A stretch of DNA of 64,000 nt, taken from the NCBI RefSeq assembly GCF_002777825.1, contig NZ_MEIR01000080.1:310001-374000 (forward strand). Direction: 5' to 3'. Of this stretch, positions 39,960 to 51,344 are shown one piece after another (within the stretch, counting starts at the first letter, position 1; every line of letters starts with the position of its first letter). The notes under the pieces were generated by a model. The model saw only the letters and a list, made by a program, of their open reading frames with translations, did no database searches and was not told the DNA's origin. Origin of the DNA: Snodgrassella alvi (lineage in GTDB: Bacteria; Pseudomonadota; Gammaproteobacteria; Burkholderiales; Neisseriaceae). The position numbers and the translations under genes are program-made.

Positions 39960-41735
39960 TTAGTAAACGCGTTCAGCCGGTTTTATATATTCCACACTCA
40001 AAGGTTTGGTATGTACCGGCTTATATTCCAGATGCTGGTCTTCTGCGTAATATAGTGTGTGTTTCATCCAGTTTTCATCGTCACGGTTTGGATGGTCATC
40101 TGAAGCATGAGCGCCACGTGATTCTTTACGTGCAGCAGCGGAAACCAGCGTAGCCTGAGCCACTTCAATCAGATTATCCAGTTCCAGTGCTTCAAGTCGT
40201 GCTGTATTCCACACTTTACTCTTGTCATGAATCTGCGTTTTGGCTACGCGTTCAGCAATCGCATTAATTTTCTCAATGCCATCCTGCAACAAAGCATCGG
40301 TACGGAACACACCTGCATGCGACTGAACACACCGTTGCAAGTCATTACGTACTTCAGATACTTCTTCACCATTAGTCTGATTATCCAGACGGCTAAGGCG
40401 TGCAAGCGTTTTCTCACCTACATCAGCAGGCAACTCACGATGCGCACCGTGTTTTTTAATATAATCAATCATATGATCACCAGCCGCCTTACCAAACACC
40501 ACCAGATCAAGTAATGAATTGGTACCCAGACGATTAGCACCATGCACCGATGCACAAGCACATTCACCTGCTGCATAAAAACCAGGCACCGGAGCTTCCA
40601 GATCATTACCCTTGGCCATTACCACCTGACCATGATAATTAGTAGGAATACCACCCATCATATAGTGACAGGTTGGCACCACCGGAATCGGATCCTTAAT
40701 CGGATCAACACCAGCAAACTGAATGGAAATTTCGCGAATACCCGGCAATTTTTCCATAATTTTTTCTGCACCAAGATGATCAACTTTCAGCAGAACGTGA
40801 TCCTTATTCTTACCAACACCACGGCCTTCATGGATTTCAATGGACATAGCCCGCGAAACCACGTCACGGCAAGCCAAATCCTTCACAGTAGGTGCATAGC
40901 GCTCCATAAAACGCTCACCCTCACTGTTGAGCAGAATCCCGCCTTCGCCACGTACCCCCTCAGTAATCAAAACTCCAGCACCAGCCACACCAGTAGGATG
41001 GAACTGCCAGAACTCCATATCTTCCAGAGGAATACCAGCACGGGCAGCCATACCCAAACCATCACCGGTATTCATATAGGCATTGGTAGAAGAAGCATAA
41101 ATACGACCCGCGCCACCTGTGGCAAATAACACCGCTTTGGCATGCAGAATGAAAACTTCACCGGTTTCCATTTCCATGGCGATAACACCAATAACCACAC
41201 CCTCGGAATCACGAATCAGATCAAGAGCAGCCCACTCAACAAAAAACTGGGTTTCTGCATGTACATTTTGCTGATACAAAGTATGCAGCATCGCGTGGCC
41301 GGTACGGTCTGCCACAGCACAGGCACGCTCTACCGCACGTTTACCGAATTCAGCAGTATGTCCGCCAAACGGACGCTGATAAATCTTGCCAGATTCAACA
41401 CGGTCAAACGGCATACCCATGTGCTCCAGTTCCACAACAGCATCAGGTGCCCGGCGCGTCATGAATTCAATCGCATCCTGATCACCTAGCCAGTCAGAAC
41501 CCTTAACCGTATCGTACATATGCCAGTTCCAGTGGTCTTCCTGTACATTGCCAAGAGAGGCAGAGATACCACCCTGAGCGGCTACCGTATGAGAACGGGT
41601 TGGGAAAACCTTGGACAACACCACTGTATTCAAACCTGCTTTAGATAACTGCAGAGCCGCACGAAGCCCTGCGCCACCGCCGCCAACGATTACTGCATCA
41701 AAACGACGTACCGGTAAACTCTTGGGCATACTCAT
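39960..41735 (-). CDS. sdhA: Succinate dehydrogenase flavoprotein subunit
   Basis: A 591-residue flavoprotein. The FAD Rossmann motif is [31 protein letters not shown] contains the histidine that binds FAD covalently, HPTG and an active-site Arg/His region follow ([12 protein letters not shown]), and [14 protein letters not shown] is near the end of the FAD domain. The start ATG at 41735 overlaps the sdhD stop as ATGA; an upstream TTG at 41747 is unlikely. Confidence 0.97.
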   Translation of the reverse strand: MSMPKSLPVRRFDAVIVGGGGAGLRAALQLSKAGLNTVVLSKVFPTRSHTVAAQGGISASLGNVQEDHWNWHMYDTVKGSDWLGDQDAIEFMTRRAPDAVVELEHMGMPFDRVESGKIYQRPFGGHTAEFGKRAVERACAVADRTGHAMLHTLYQQNVHAETQFFVEWAALDLIRDSEGVVIGVIAMEMETGEVFILHAKAVLFATGGAGRIYASSTNAYMNTGDGLGMAARAGIPLEDMEFWQFHPTGVAGAGVLITEGVRGEGGILLNSEGERFMERYAPTVKDLACRDVVSRAMSIEIHEGRGVGKNKDHVLLKVDHLGAEKIMEKLPGIREISIQFAGVDPIKDPIPVVPTCHYMMGGIPTNYHGQVVMAKGNDLEAPVPGFYAAGECACASVHGANRLGTNSLLDLVVFGKAAGDHMIDYIKKHGAHRELPADVGEKTLARLSRLDNQTNGEEVSEVRNDLQRCVQSHAGVFRTDALLQDGIEKINAIAERVAKTQIHDKSKVWNTARLEALELDNLIEVAQATLVSAAARKESRGAHASDDHPNRDDENWMKHTLYYAEDQHLEYKPVHTKPLSVEYIKPAERVY

Positions 41736-42079
41736 GCTAACCCCCAAATCACTTTAACAGAATAAATCAAACTGCCGGCCAGCCATAAAATTGTGGCGAC
41801 ATGCAAAAATAGGCGCAAACCTACCGGTTTAATATAGTCCATCCACAAATCACGAATGCCAACCCAGGCATGTAATACCAGCGCCAGCACAAAAATCTGT
41901 GTTATCAGACGTACCCAGGTTTGAGCAAAGAAACACTGCCATTGCTGATAACTGTGTGGTAAACAGATAATCATGATTAAAAAGAGTACTGAATACACCA
42001 ACATGACTACTGCGGTGATACGCTGCATAATCCAGTCGCGCAAACCATAGTGCGCGCCAGCCAAGTTACGATCAATCAT
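41732..42079 (-). CDS. sdhD: Succinate dehydrogenase membrane anchor subunit
   Basis: A 115-residue protein with three hydrophobic helices. [15 protein letters not shown] is the quinone-site helix and [18 protein letters not shown] is typical of SdhD. The start ATG at 42079 overlaps the sdhC stop as ATGA, and its own stop overlaps sdhA in the same way, so C, D and A are translationally chained. Confidence 0.93.
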   Translation of the reverse strand: MIDRNLAGAHYGLRDWIMQRITAVVMLVYSVLFLIMIICLPHSYQQWQCFFAQTWVRLITQIFVLALVLHAWVGIRDLWMDYIKPVGLRLFLHVATILWLAGSLIYSVKVIWGLA

Positions 42080-42456
42080 GATAATAAGCACGCTCCATAA
42101 ATAATAACGGTCAATACAATTGCGCAAAAAACTACTGCTTTGGCAGAAGTGCGTGCTGTTTTCAACTCTGTGCCTTTATGGATATCCAGCAGCAGGAAGC
42201 GAACACCAGCCAAACTGTGATAAACATAAGCCAGCAGCAGAACAAAAAGAACACACTTCACCAACGGATTCTGCACAAGCGCATGATAGGTATTAAACGC
42301 AGATTCATGGGACAGCGTACCTGAAAACAGCCATAACAACAGCGGAATACAGATAAACAGCGCCACACCACTGAAACGATGAAAAATAGATACAATACCC
42401 GGAATGGGTAATCGTATCTTATGTATATCCAGATACACTGGCCTTTCTTTTTGCAT
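42076..42456 (-). CDS. sdhC: Succinate dehydrogenase cytochrome b556 subunit
   Basis: A 126-residue membrane protein with three helices. IPGIVSIFHRFSGVALF is the quinone-binding helix and VYHSLAGVRFLLLDIHKG carries the heme-ligand histidine. The start is ATG at 42456 (MQKERPVYLD), with GAGGAG 8 bases upstream. The open frame continues 40 codons further up, but that part has no family similarity. First gene of the sdh-gltA-suc-lpd cluster. Confidence 0.95.
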   Translation of the reverse strand: MQKERPVYLDIHKIRLPIPGIVSIFHRFSGVALFICIPLLLWLFSGTLSHESAFNTYHALVQNPLVKCVLFVLLLAYVYHSLAGVRFLLLDIHKGTELKTARTSAKAVVFCAIVLTVIIYGACLLS

Positions 42457-42597
42457 CGGTAACTCCTCTTGATTATTAGAAGATTTAAAACTCAAAACCA
42501 GCGACCTGAGCCGCCTCAAACCGAAATTTACAGCAATTGACCTAGTTTTTAACAAATAGGCAAAAACAAAACACACAGATTATTTACAATTCAGCCC

Positions 42598-43362
42598 TCA
42601 AAACTCAGCAGCAGTACCACTTAACTGCAGAGCTTGATTTCCAAGCTGTAAATAACGCCGGCGCCACTCATAGTGCACACCGTCAACACTCTGGCTCAAA
42701 CGTCCCAAACAAAGTGCAGGCAGAGCCTTATCCGCTTTCAGCAGTCTGGCTGTTTCTGGCTGCAACACAGTCTGCCAGAGCCATTGTTGCGCAGTATCCA
42801 CCAGAACATCATATTCAAGCAACAAAAAAGCATAAAAACTGCGGTGGCGATGTATAAATCGCACATTTAAATCTGGTAATAACGCAACAGGTAAAAATAG
42901 TTCATCTACCGCCACCTCTATATAACCAGTACGCCATAGCAACATAATTCTCCACACTGGTTCCGCTATTTTTAAGCCTAGCTGTACGGCTGTTTCCTCG
43001 TCAGCAGCAGCCAGCACCAGACTAAGTACCTCTGCTACTGGCCATACCCTTTCCGTTTTACCCTGTTGCAATACAGGAATTTCTGTAAAGGGATAATAGC
43101 CCCAGTCCCAGTTTTGCTGAGTAACAAAAGTACCTACTCCTTGATGACGCTGCAAAATGCCTCGTGATACCAGTTCATTCAAACCCTTGCGTACCGTACC
43201 CTGACTCACGCCCCATTGTGCAGCCAAATCCCATTCACTGGGTAACTGTTGTCCGGGTCTGAAATCACCATCCACAAGTAAATGTATAACCCTCTGCATT
43301 ACTAACTGATATAACGGCATATGCCTTTTAAGCGGATTAATTTTTAATCTATTGTACGACAT
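42598..43362 (-). CDS. GntR-family (HutC/UTRA type) transcriptional regulator
   Basis: A 254-residue regulator. The N-terminal winged helix (LPSEWDLAAQWGVSQGTVRKGLNELVSRGILQRHQGVGTFV, cut here by family wording) is followed by a UTRA ligand domain from about residue 85. It lies directly upstream of sdhC on the same strand and divergent from mdh, so control of TCA genes is a reasonable guess. The start ATG at 43362 leaves a perfect palindrome in its leader; an ATG at 43398 would place the palindrome inside the coding region. Confidence 0.82.
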   Translation of the reverse strand: MSYNRLKINPLKRHMPLYQLVMQRVIHLLVDGDFRPGQQLPSEWDLAAQWGVSQGTVRKGLNELVSRGILQRHQGVGTFVTQQNWDWGYYPFTEIPVLQQGKTERVWPVAEVLSLVLAAADEETAVQLGLKIAEPVWRIMLLWRTGYIEVAVDELFLPVALLPDLNVRFIHRHRSFYAFLLLEYDVLVDTAQQWLWQTVLQPETARLLKADKALPALCLGRLSQSVDGVHYEWRRRYLQLGNQALQLSGTAAEF

Positions 43363-43382
43363 TTCAAACTCAAGTAAACAAA

Positions 43383-43396
43383 GTCTTATATAAGAC
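43383..43396. promoter_or_regulatory. Perfect 14-bp palindrome, candidate GntR operator
   Basis: GTCTTATATAAGAC is a perfect palindrome 20 bases upstream of the regulator start and 185 bases upstream of mdh. GntR dimers bind palindromes of this size, often near their own promoter. No second copy was seen upstream of sdhC. Confidence 0.4.
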
Positions 43397-43581
43397 ATAA
43401 GATAGCACGAAAAACTGCTCCAACATTCTCAAAAAGACACCAATCTATTACGCCAATTAATTTAACCTTAAACAGAATTTTGTTATCATACGCGCCAAAT
43501 TCTTGTAGTGCTGCCAAATCCACCACCTTAAAGACAAGAAAAATATTTGTAGTTGTGTTTTTATTTTTAAGAGGATAAGTT

Positions 43582-44559
43582 ATGAAAAAACCTGTACGCA
43601 TCGCTGTAACGGGTGCTACCGGTCAGATTGGTTATGCTTTGCTGTTCCGCATTGCCAGTGGTGACATGCTTGGAACTGATACTCCAGTTATTCTGCAACT
43701 TCTTGATTTACCCCAGTCACAAACTGCTGCTAACGGCGTAATGATGGAATTACAGGATTGTGCATTTCCCCTGCTGGTCGACATGTTCGCTACACATGAT
43801 CCAGAGGTAGCATTCAAAGATGCAGACATAGCCATCCTCGTTGGCGCCCGCCCGCGTACTAAAGGTATGGAACGCAGCGATCTGCTACAGGCAAATGCAG
43901 AAATATTCACTACACAGGGTGCGGCTTTAAATAAAGTGGCCAGCCGTGATGTAAAAGTACTGGTAGTTGGTAATCCGGCCAATACCAATGCCTATATTGC
44001 CATGAAATCCGCACCAGACCTGCCGGCCAAAAATTTCACTGCCCTGATGCGTCTGGATCAAAACCGCGCACTTAGCCAGCTGGCTGAAAAAACCGGTAAG
44101 CCAGTGAGTAAAATTAAAAAACTGTGCATATGGGGAAATCACAGCCCCACCATGTACACTGATTACCGCTTTGCAACTTTAGATAACGAAAACGTAGCAG
44201 AAATGATTAATGATCAGGACTGGTATGTAAACGAATATCTGCCTAAAGTAGGTAAACGCGGTTCTGCTATTATCGAAGCTCGCGGCCTGTCTTCAGCAGC
44301 TAGTGCCGCCAACGCCATTATCGATCAGATTCATGACTGGTTAATCGGAAGTGATGGCGAATGGGTTACCATGGGTGTGCCATCCGATGGTTCCTACGGT
44401 ATTCCGGAAGGAATTGTATTTGGCTTCCCCATGACCTGCGAAAATGGTGAGTACACCATTGTCAAAGATTTACCAATTGATGAATTCAGCCAGCAGCGTA
44501 TCAACCAGACTTTAGCAGAGCTTGAAGAAGAAAAAGCTGAAGTTAGCAATTTATTATAA
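43582..44559 (+). CDS. mdh: Malate dehydrogenase (NAD-dependent)
   Basis: A 325-residue LDH/MDH-fold enzyme of the cytosolic type. [10 protein letters not shown] binds [17 protein letters not shown] carries the two substrate-binding arginines, and the catalytic histidine is in [14 protein letters not shown]. It oxidises malate to oxaloacetate, completing the cycle with citrate synthase. The start is preceded by AAGAGGATAAG. It is divergent from the GntR regulator. Confidence 0.95.
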   Translation: MKKPVRIAVTGATGQIGYALLFRIASGDMLGTDTPVILQLLDLPQSQTAANGVMMELQDCAFPLLVDMFATHDPEVAFKDADIAILVGARPRTKGMERSDLLQANAEIFTTQGAALNKVASRDVKVLVVGNPANTNAYIAMKSAPDLPAKNFTALMRLDQNRALSQLAEKTGKPVSKIKKLCIWGNHSPTMYTDYRFATLDNENVAEMINDQDWYVNEYLPKVGKRGSAIIEARGLSSAASAANAIIDQIHDWLIGSDGEWVTMGVPSDGSYGIPEGIVFGFPMTCENGEYTIVKDLPIDEFSQQRINQTLAELEEEKAEVSNLL

Positions 44560-44569
44560 AATACAAACA

Positions 44570-44611
44570 AAATATCCGGCCGGGCTGAGTAGCTGGCCGG
44601 ATATCTTTATT
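44570..44611 (+). terminator. Rho-independent terminator after mdh
   Basis: The perfect stem ATATCCGGCC / GGCCGGATAT with a 13-base loop is followed by CTTTATT. Confidence 0.82.
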
Positions 44612-44635
44612 AATCAAAATCACAACACTTCTAAA

Positions 44636-44818
44636 TTACCAGAAATCTGATTGCAGTGCATATAGCAGCCAGATCAGTGAAGTAATCAACAGCAATATCA
44701 GCGCCAGACAGTGCACCCAATAACCGAATTTCCGCTTTTGTTGTTCTCCAAGCACATACTTTAACAACACACCCAGCAAAATTACCACAACAAACAGACG
44801 CAACAATCGGCCTAGCAT
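44636..44818 (-). CDS. Small hypothetical membrane protein
   Basis: A 60-residue frame with two strongly hydrophobic helices (LRLFVVVILLGVLL and CLALILLLITSLIWLLYAL) separated by a short basic loop (EQQKRK). GGAAAA precedes the ATG. It is divergent from metX with 81 bases between them. The amphipathic layout and good start suggest a real gene, but no family is recognised and a spurious frame cannot be excluded. Confidence 0.45.
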   Translation of the reverse strand: MLGRLLRLFVVVILLGVLLKYVLGEQQKRKFGYWVHCLALILLLITSLIWLLYALQSDFW

Positions 44819-44899
44819 ATATTTTCCAAAATACGTTAAATCTGTGCAAACCAGACAAAGCCGTTATAATGCCAGTTTTCTATTCTTTTACCTATTCCC

Positions 44900-46039
44900 A
44901 TGAAAGAAATAGACAGTATTGGCATTGTTACCCCGCAGAAATTGTCCTTTGACTGCCCCTTAACCTTGCAGAACGGTTGTGTTTTACCACAGTTTGAATT
45001 AATGGTTGAAACCTATGGCACCCTTAATACAGACAAAAGCAATGCGGTACTGATATGTCATGCGCTGTCTGGAAATCATCACATTGCCGGCTACCATAGC
45101 AGTAACGACAAACATCCCGGCTGGTGGGACAACATGGTTGGCCCCGGTAAACCGGTCGATACCAACCGGTTTTTTGTCGTAGGCCTAAATAATCTGGGAG
45201 GCTGCCATGGCAGTACCGGACCATTGAGCATCAACCCAGCCACCAACAAAGCATATGGTGCCGACTTTCCCATAGTTACCGTAAAAGACTGGGTTCAGAG
45301 CCAAGCCATGCTGGCCGACCGGCTGGGTATCCAGCAGTGGGCGGCAGTAATGGGCGGCAGTCTGGGCGGAATGCAGGCATTACAGTGGGCAATTGATCAG
45401 CCACAACGTTTACGTCATGCATTAATCATTGCCTCTGCTCCCCGGCTATCGACACAAAATATTGCTTTTAATGATGTAGCCCGTCAAGCCATTCTTACCG
45501 ATCCCGATTTCTGTCAGGGTCATTATGCCCTGCAACAACGAATTCCCCGCCGTGGCTTGCGTATAGCGCGTATGATGGGACACATCACCTATCTGGCAGA
45601 AGACGGACTGGGTAAAAAATTTGGTCGTCAGATGCGTCAGCCAAACTATCAATATGATTACAACGTTGAATTTGAAGTAGAATCCTACCTACATTATCAG
45701 GGTGATAAATTTGCCGATATTTTTGATGCCAATAGTTATTTACTAATGACAAAAGCACTGGATTACTTTGATCCGGCACGTGATTATGCTGGCGACTTAG
45801 TTGCCGCAGTATCAGCAATTCAGGCCAGAATATTGATTGCCAGTTTCAGCAGTGATTGGCGTTTTTCACCCAGACGTTCGCAGGAATTGCTCGACGCTCT
45901 AGTTGCAGCCAACAAACCTGTGCAATACATAGCACTCCAGTCTGCCCATGGTCATGATGCATTTTTAATGGAAGACACAGACTATCAGGCTGCCATCCGT
46001 ATTTATTTTAATAATATAGCCACCGAACTAACACAATGA
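44900..46039 (+). CDS. metX: Homoserine O-acyltransferase MetX
   Basis: A 379-residue alpha/beta-hydrolase-fold enzyme that acylates homoserine to open methionine synthesis. The nucleophile is S154 in MGGSLGGMQ, and the Asp and His of the triad lie in FSSDWRFSP and [12 protein letters not shown]. Whether it uses acetyl-CoA or succinyl-CoA is unclear: many proteobacterial MetX proteins paired with MetW are succinyltransferases. It overlaps metW by ATGA. Confidence 0.94.
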   Translation: MKEIDSIGIVTPQKLSFDCPLTLQNGCVLPQFELMVETYGTLNTDKSNAVLICHALSGNHHIAGYHSSNDKHPGWWDNMVGPGKPVDTNRFFVVGLNNLGGCHGSTGPLSINPATNKAYGADFPIVTVKDWVQSQAMLADRLGIQQWAAVMGGSLGGMQALQWAIDQPQRLRHALIIASAPRLSTQNIAFNDVARQAILTDPDFCQGHYALQQRIPRRGLRIARMMGHITYLAEDGLGKKFGRQMRQPNYQYDYNVEFEVESYLHYQGDKFADIFDANSYLLMTKALDYFDPARDYAGDLVAAVSAIQARILIASFSSDWRFSPRRSQELLDALVAANKPVQYIALQSAHGHDAFLMEDTDYQAAIRIYFNNIATELTQ

Positions 46040-46632
46040 ATACTTCGTCAACACCACTGCGTGGTGACTTACAAATGATTTTCGATTGGATTACCCCCAA
46101 TAGTCGTGTGCTCGACTTAGGCTGTGGTGATGGTGAACTACTAGCTGCCCTGATCAAATACAAAAACTGTCAGGGTTACGGTCTGGAAATTGCCACCAGC
46201 AGCGTTTTAGCCGCCATGCAGCGTGGCATTAATGTTATACAAGCTGATCTGGAAGCCGGTCTGCAACACTTTAATGATAACAGCTTTGATATTATTGTTT
46301 TAAGCCAGACCATTCAAGCCATGAAAAATACTGAAAACATACTACAAGAAATGAAACGCGTAGCCAGAGAAGCCATAGTAACCTTTCCCAACTTCGGCTA
46401 TTGGCGCAATCGCCTGCAAATCGCCCTTGGTGGGCATATGCCCGTATCAGAACGCATGCCTTATCAATGGTACAATACCCCAAATATACACTGGTGTACA
46501 CTTCAGGATTTCGACAGATTATGCACCAAAAACCATTTAAAAGTTCTGCAACGCGCCGTTATGAGTGGCAATAAACGTATTTCCTTGTGGCCAAACCTGC
46601 TAGGTAGCCTGGCTTTTTATCGCGTCGGCTAA
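46036..46632 (+). CDS. metW: Methionine biosynthesis protein MetW
   Basis: A 198-residue SAM-methyltransferase-fold protein. [12 protein letters not shown] is the nucleotide-binding motif, and the later [15 protein letters not shown] is strongly conserved in MetW. It is coupled to metX through the ATGA overlap and is thought to assist homoserine acylation by MetX; a methyltransferase activity has not been settled. Confidence 0.94.
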   Translation: MNTSSTPLRGDLQMIFDWITPNSRVLDLGCGDGELLAALIKYKNCQGYGLEIATSSVLAAMQRGINVIQADLEAGLQHFNDNSFDIIVLSQTIQAMKNTENILQEMKRVAREAIVTFPNFGYWRNRLQIALGGHMPVSERMPYQWYNTPNIHWCTLQDFDRLCTKNHLKVLQRAVMSGNKRISLWPNLLGSLAFYRVG

Positions 46633-46659
46633 TTTTGCAAAGCTGCATAAACAACTAAA

Positions 46660-46684
46660 TATCTATCTGTAATCCAGATAGATA
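46660..46684 (+). terminator. Hairpin after metW, weak terminator candidate
   Basis: The perfect 10-base stem TATCTATCTG / CAGATAGATA has a 5-base loop, extended by an outer GCTGC / GCAGC pairing. No T run follows. Confidence 0.4.
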
Positions 46685-46909
46685 GCAGCAATGCTTTGCC
46701 GGCCTCCACAACAAATAATATAAAAATAAAAATTTAGCCAACCAATGGAGAGTTATTTATCTACTCAGGAACAACATTTATATCCCGTTATAGAATAAAT
46801 TTCTCTACCCAGTAACAAAACGAATCAGACTATATCTACTCATTGCTATATTCTGTTAATGCTATTTAAGCGTATTTGTGCGAAAATTAGTCATTCTCCT
46901 AATAGTTAA

Positions 46910-48637
<1,728 letters not shown>

Positions 48638-48662
48638 TTTAAGCAATCATTAATATAGATCA

Positions 48663-48713
48663 TAAACTGTACTGTCTGAATCAAATTTACTCCAGACAGT
48701 GCAGTTTTTTTAT
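48663..48713 (+). terminator. Rho-independent terminator after argS
   Basis: A 14-base stem (48665-48678 with 48693-48706, one mismatch) is followed by TTTTTTTA. Confidence 0.88.
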
Positions 48714-49066
48714 AGATATAAATCACTAAATTGAAGCCTATCAATTTATAATTTTTAATTTATCTCAGATATAAGATACAGAATAGATATATTTTTAAAA
48801 TCCACATACCACCAACATAAATTAATCAATTCAACATACTTAATTAAATCGAATAAGTTAATTTAAATACTAATCTATGGCTCCGTCTTATAATCAATCC
48901 CAATACATTAACGCGTGTCCAAACTCTGAATAAACGTTTGAGTATTCAGCTTAAAAGCATTACTCAAACAGATATTCAGCCGCTTTCACCAAATAAAAGC
49001 TGACATAAACCTGAAACTTATCCTGATAATAATATCAAGTAAACTGGTTACAATTTAGATTGAGCT
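48714..49066. other. AT-rich non-coding stretch before IS copy A
   Basis: No gene is visible. A 9-base inverted repeat (48936-48944 with 48961-48969) with a 16-base loop is the only structure noted. The stretch ends at the IS insertion, with AGCT as the last four bases. Confidence 0.4.
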
Positions 49067-49147
49067 TGTAACTATCCCCTAAAATAGTACAGCATAAAAG
49101 TAGAAAATTCTCTTTATTAACCCATTGAGGATTTAAGCAAAAAAAAA

Positions 49148-49372
49148 ATGACTGAACATCAAATCGTAGCTATTTTAAAAGAAGCCGAAGCCAGTATCCC
49201 CGTCAAAGAACTCTGCCGTAAATATGGCATCGGCAATTCAACTTTTTATAAATGGCGTGATAAATACGGTGGTATGGAAACGTCCAATATCAAACGTTTA
49301 AAGGAGCTAGAGGCTGAAAACCGTAAGCTTAAGCAGATGTTTGCTGAGCTCAGTTTAAAATCTCAGCTTTAG
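49148..49372 (+). pseudogene. IS3-family OrfA (copy A), prematurely stopped
   Basis: A 74-residue helix-turn-helix protein (VKELCRKYGIGNSTFYKWRDKYGG cut to its core) with a leucine-zipper-like C-terminus. In copy B the matching codon is CAG, followed by eight more residues reaching the frameshift site. Here it is TAG, so OrfA ends before the slippery sequence and the OrfAB fusion cannot form from this copy. Confidence 0.75.
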
Positions 49373-49383
49373 GAGGAAATCAT

Positions 49384-49390
49384 AAAAAAG
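49384..49390 (+). promoter_or_regulatory. Programmed -1 frameshift heptamer A AAA AAG (copy A)
   Basis: A AAA AAG is the classical IS3-family slippery site joining OrfA to OrfB. In copy A the OrfA frame stops before it, so it can no longer work. Confidence 0.65.
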
Positions 49391-49395
49391 CTCTA

Positions 49396-50220
49396 GTGCC
49401 TACTCAAGCACGTAAAGCTTGGGCTGTACAACTGCAAGAAAATCATTCTGTTACTATTGCCATGAGCTGCGCTATTGTTGGCTTAAGCCGCTGTGCTTAC
49501 TATTATCAACCCAAGTTACCGGATGATTCAGTGATTATGTCGGTACTAAGTGCTATTACCGATAAGCATTTGCGCTGGGGCTTTCCTAAATGTTTTAATC
49601 GCATCAGAAAGTTCGGCTATAAATGGAATCATAAACGTGTGTATCGGGTGTATTGTGAATTAAAGCTTAATCTCAGGGTAAAACGTAAACAGCGCATTCC
49701 TCCACGAAATCCAGAAAGGCTATCAGTACCCAATAAACAAGGTGAATGCTGGTCAATGGATTTTATGAGTGACAGCAGTCGCAATCAACGGCGTTTTAGA
49801 ATCTTTAATGTCATCGATGACTTTAATCGTGAGGCGTTAGGCATTGATATTGCGGTTAGTTTACCGGCTGGCAGGATTACCCGTTATCTGGATAAACTGG
49901 CCGAATATCATGGCTATCCACTCAAAATACGAGTGGATAATAAACCGGGATTTAACGGAAAAACATTCATCGACTGAGCAAAGTCACATGGTATAACCAT
50001 AGATTATATTCAAGCAGGCAGCCCATATCAAAACGGATATATTGAACAATTTAATCGCACCTATCGCACAGAGGTACTAGATTTATATCTATTTAATAAT
50101 CTGGAACAAGCAAGAAAGGTAACCGAAGAATGGCTAACCATTTATAACACGGAAAGACCTCATGAAGCATTAAATAATATGACGGCGAGTGAATATAAAA
50201 CCCTAAAACAAGCAGCGTAA
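49396..50220 (+). pseudogene. IS3-family OrfB transposase (copy A), internal stop
   Basis: A DDE integrase-fold transposase frame starting at GTG 49396. Compared with copy B, the TGG (Trp) in FIDWAKSHG is TGA at 49975-49977, which removes the last third including the catalytic glutamate region (YIEQFNRTYR). The sequence after the stop stays in frame to 50220, so decay is recent. Confidence 0.85.
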
Positions 50221-50375
50221 TTTTTTACCTGAATCTTGTACTAAGTTTTGGGTATTTACAAGCTTATTCCAACTTATAAAACAAATAGATAAGCAAATAA
50301 ATGATTTTAAAAACTGTAGAAAAATACAAACTTGAATCAAATGTAAGCTAGTAAATCAAACTGAACATCATAAAT

Positions 50376-50413
50376 AAAATAAAAAAGATATCTTCATTTC
50401 TGAGATATCTTTT
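50376..50413 (-). terminator. Terminator after tRNA-Leu
   Basis: On the minus strand AAAGATATCT / AGATATCTTT with a 9-base loop runs into TTTATTTTA. Confidence 0.85.
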
Positions 50414-50421
50414 AAAATTCA

Positions 50422-50506
50422 TGGTGCGGATAAAGAGACTCGAACTCTTACACCTTTCGGCGCCAGAACCTAAATCTGGTGCGTCTACCAATTTCGCCAT
50501 ATCCGC
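50422..50506 (-). tRNA. tRNA-Leu (UAG)
   Basis: An 85-base minus-strand cloverleaf. The acceptor GCGGATA pairs with TATCCGC, the discriminator is A and CCA is encoded. The anticodon stem CCAGA/TCTGG encloses a loop with anticodon UAG. A variable arm of class II length and a GTTCGAG T-loop are present. Confidence 0.95.
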
Positions 50507-50535
50507 ACAAGCAATCAAAACTGATTGAGCATTAA

Positions 50536-50564
50536 ATTATAGGATAATCTACATTCCATGCCAA
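50536..50564 (-). promoter_or_regulatory. Promoter of tRNA-Leu
   Basis: On the minus strand TTGGCA (50559-50564) and TATAAT (50536-50541) are separated by 17 bases, about 30 bases upstream of the tRNA 5' end. Confidence 0.75.
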
Positions 50565-50799
50565 GAGAAATATCTCAATAATATACAAATAGATACATAT
50601 TAGCTTATACAAATAGACATAATTACGTCTGAAAGCTTCTTACCGTAAACTCAGTGGTAGCAATAAGTTTACTATTACAAATATCATTTCAGATAAACAG
50701 TGTCATCAGCAAAATACAGCATCCAAATGCCAATACTCCAATGAATTCAGACAGCAACCTAACCGAAAAGGATAAAATAATAGAGAGAGATCAAATGCT

Positions 50800-50875
50800 T
50801 GGTGGGTGATGACGGAGTCGAACCGCCGACATTCTGCTTGTAAGGCAGACGCTCTACCAACTGAGCTAATCACCC
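50800..50875 (-). tRNA. tRNA-Val (UAC), copy 1
   Basis: A 76-base cloverleaf on the minus strand. The acceptor GGGTGAT pairs with ATCACCC, discriminator A, encoded CCA, and anticodon loop CUUACAA (anticodon UAC). It is identical to copies 2 and 3. Confidence 0.96.
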
Positions 50876-50901
50876 ATAAAAGAAAACAGCAAAAACGTAA
50901 T

Positions 50902-50978
50902 TGGCGCGGCGGACGGGGCTCGAACCCGCGACCCCCGGCGTGACAGGCCGGTACTCTAACCAACTGAGCTACCACCGC
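50902..50978 (-). tRNA. tRNA-Asp (GUC), copy 1
   Basis: A 77-base cloverleaf. The acceptor GCGGTGG pairs with CCGCCGC (one G-U), discriminator G, encoded CCA, and anticodon loop CUGUCAC (anticodon GUC). Confidence 0.96.
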
Positions 50979-51010
50979 GCAAGTTTCATGCTGTGCATAA
51001 AACAGAAACC

Positions 51011-51086
51011 TGGTGGGTGATGACGGAGTCGAACCGCCGACATTCTGCTTGTAAGGCAGACGCTCTACCAACTGAGCTAATCACCC
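51011..51086 (-). tRNA. tRNA-Val (UAC), copy 2
   Basis: Identical to copy 1 and 211 bases upstream of it in the direction of transcription. Confidence 0.96.
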
Positions 51087-51112
51087 ATAAAAGAAAACAG
51101 CAAAACATAAAT

Positions 51113-51189
51113 TGGCGCGGCGGACGGGGCTCGAACCCGCGACCCCCGGCGTGACAGGCCGGTACTCTAACCAACTGAGCTACCACCGC
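51113..51189 (-). tRNA. tRNA-Asp (GUC), copy 2
   Basis: Identical to the first tRNA-Asp, at the same 211-base period. Confidence 0.96.
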
Positions 51190-51221
51190 GCATATTTTAT
51201 GCTATGCATAAAACAAAAAAC

Positions 51222-51297
51222 TGGTGGGTGATGACGGAGTCGAACCGCCGACATTCTGCTTGTAAGGCAGACGCTCTACCAACTGAGCTAATCACCC
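51222..51297 (-). tRNA. tRNA-Val (UAC), copy 3
   Basis: The first gene of the array in transcription order, identical to copies 1 and 2. The sequence immediately upstream differs from the spacers and holds the candidate promoter. Confidence 0.96.
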
Positions 51298-51315
51298 TGT
51301 GCTGTTGAGGCGCGT

Positions 51316-51344
51316 ATTTAATCATAGAGTAAGAAACACAGCAA
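51316..51344 (-). promoter_or_regulatory. Candidate promoter of the Val/Asp tRNA array
   Basis: On the minus strand TTGCTG (51339-51344) and TTAAAT (51316-51321) are 17 bases apart, followed by the GC-rich discriminator ACGCGCC. Such discriminators are common at stringently controlled stable-RNA promoters. Both hexamers are imperfect. Confidence 0.4.

Larger units (their letters stand above)
49067..50260 (+). mobile_element. IS3-family insertion sequence, copy A (inactivated)
   Basis: The 1194-base element begins TGTAACTATCCCC and ends with the inverted partner of TGTAAATACCC. The two ends match over about 25 bases and finish in TG...CA, as in the IS3 family. Four-base direct repeats AGCT flank it (49063-49066 and 50261-50264), so this insertion is in its original place. 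It carries orfA and orfB with a frameshift window between them; both frames are broken by nonsense changes relative to copy B. Confidence 0.88.
50800..51297 (-). repeat. Tandem tRNA array with exact 211-bp period (Val-Asp-Val-Asp-Val)
   Basis: The tRNA-Val copies start at 50800, 51011 and 51222 and the tRNA-Asp copies at 50902 and 51113, so the period is exactly 211 bases. Spacers are almost identical. The unit Val-Asp has been duplicated, and the array ends in an unpaired Val. Confidence 0.92.

Noticed and set aside
44631-44858. 75-codon minus-strand frame in another phase over the small membrane protein
   Set aside because: The overlapping 60-residue frame has clearer membrane helices and a better start, so only that one is listed.
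48936-48969. 9-base inverted repeat before IS copy A as a terminator or regulatory RNA
   Set aside because: No T run and no neighbouring promoter; argS already has a strong terminator upstream.
50706-51186. Open frames on the minus strand across the tRNA-Val/Asp array, with peptides like VAQLVRVPACHAGG
   Set aside because: They are the well-known translation of tRNA genes and their spacers, not proteins.
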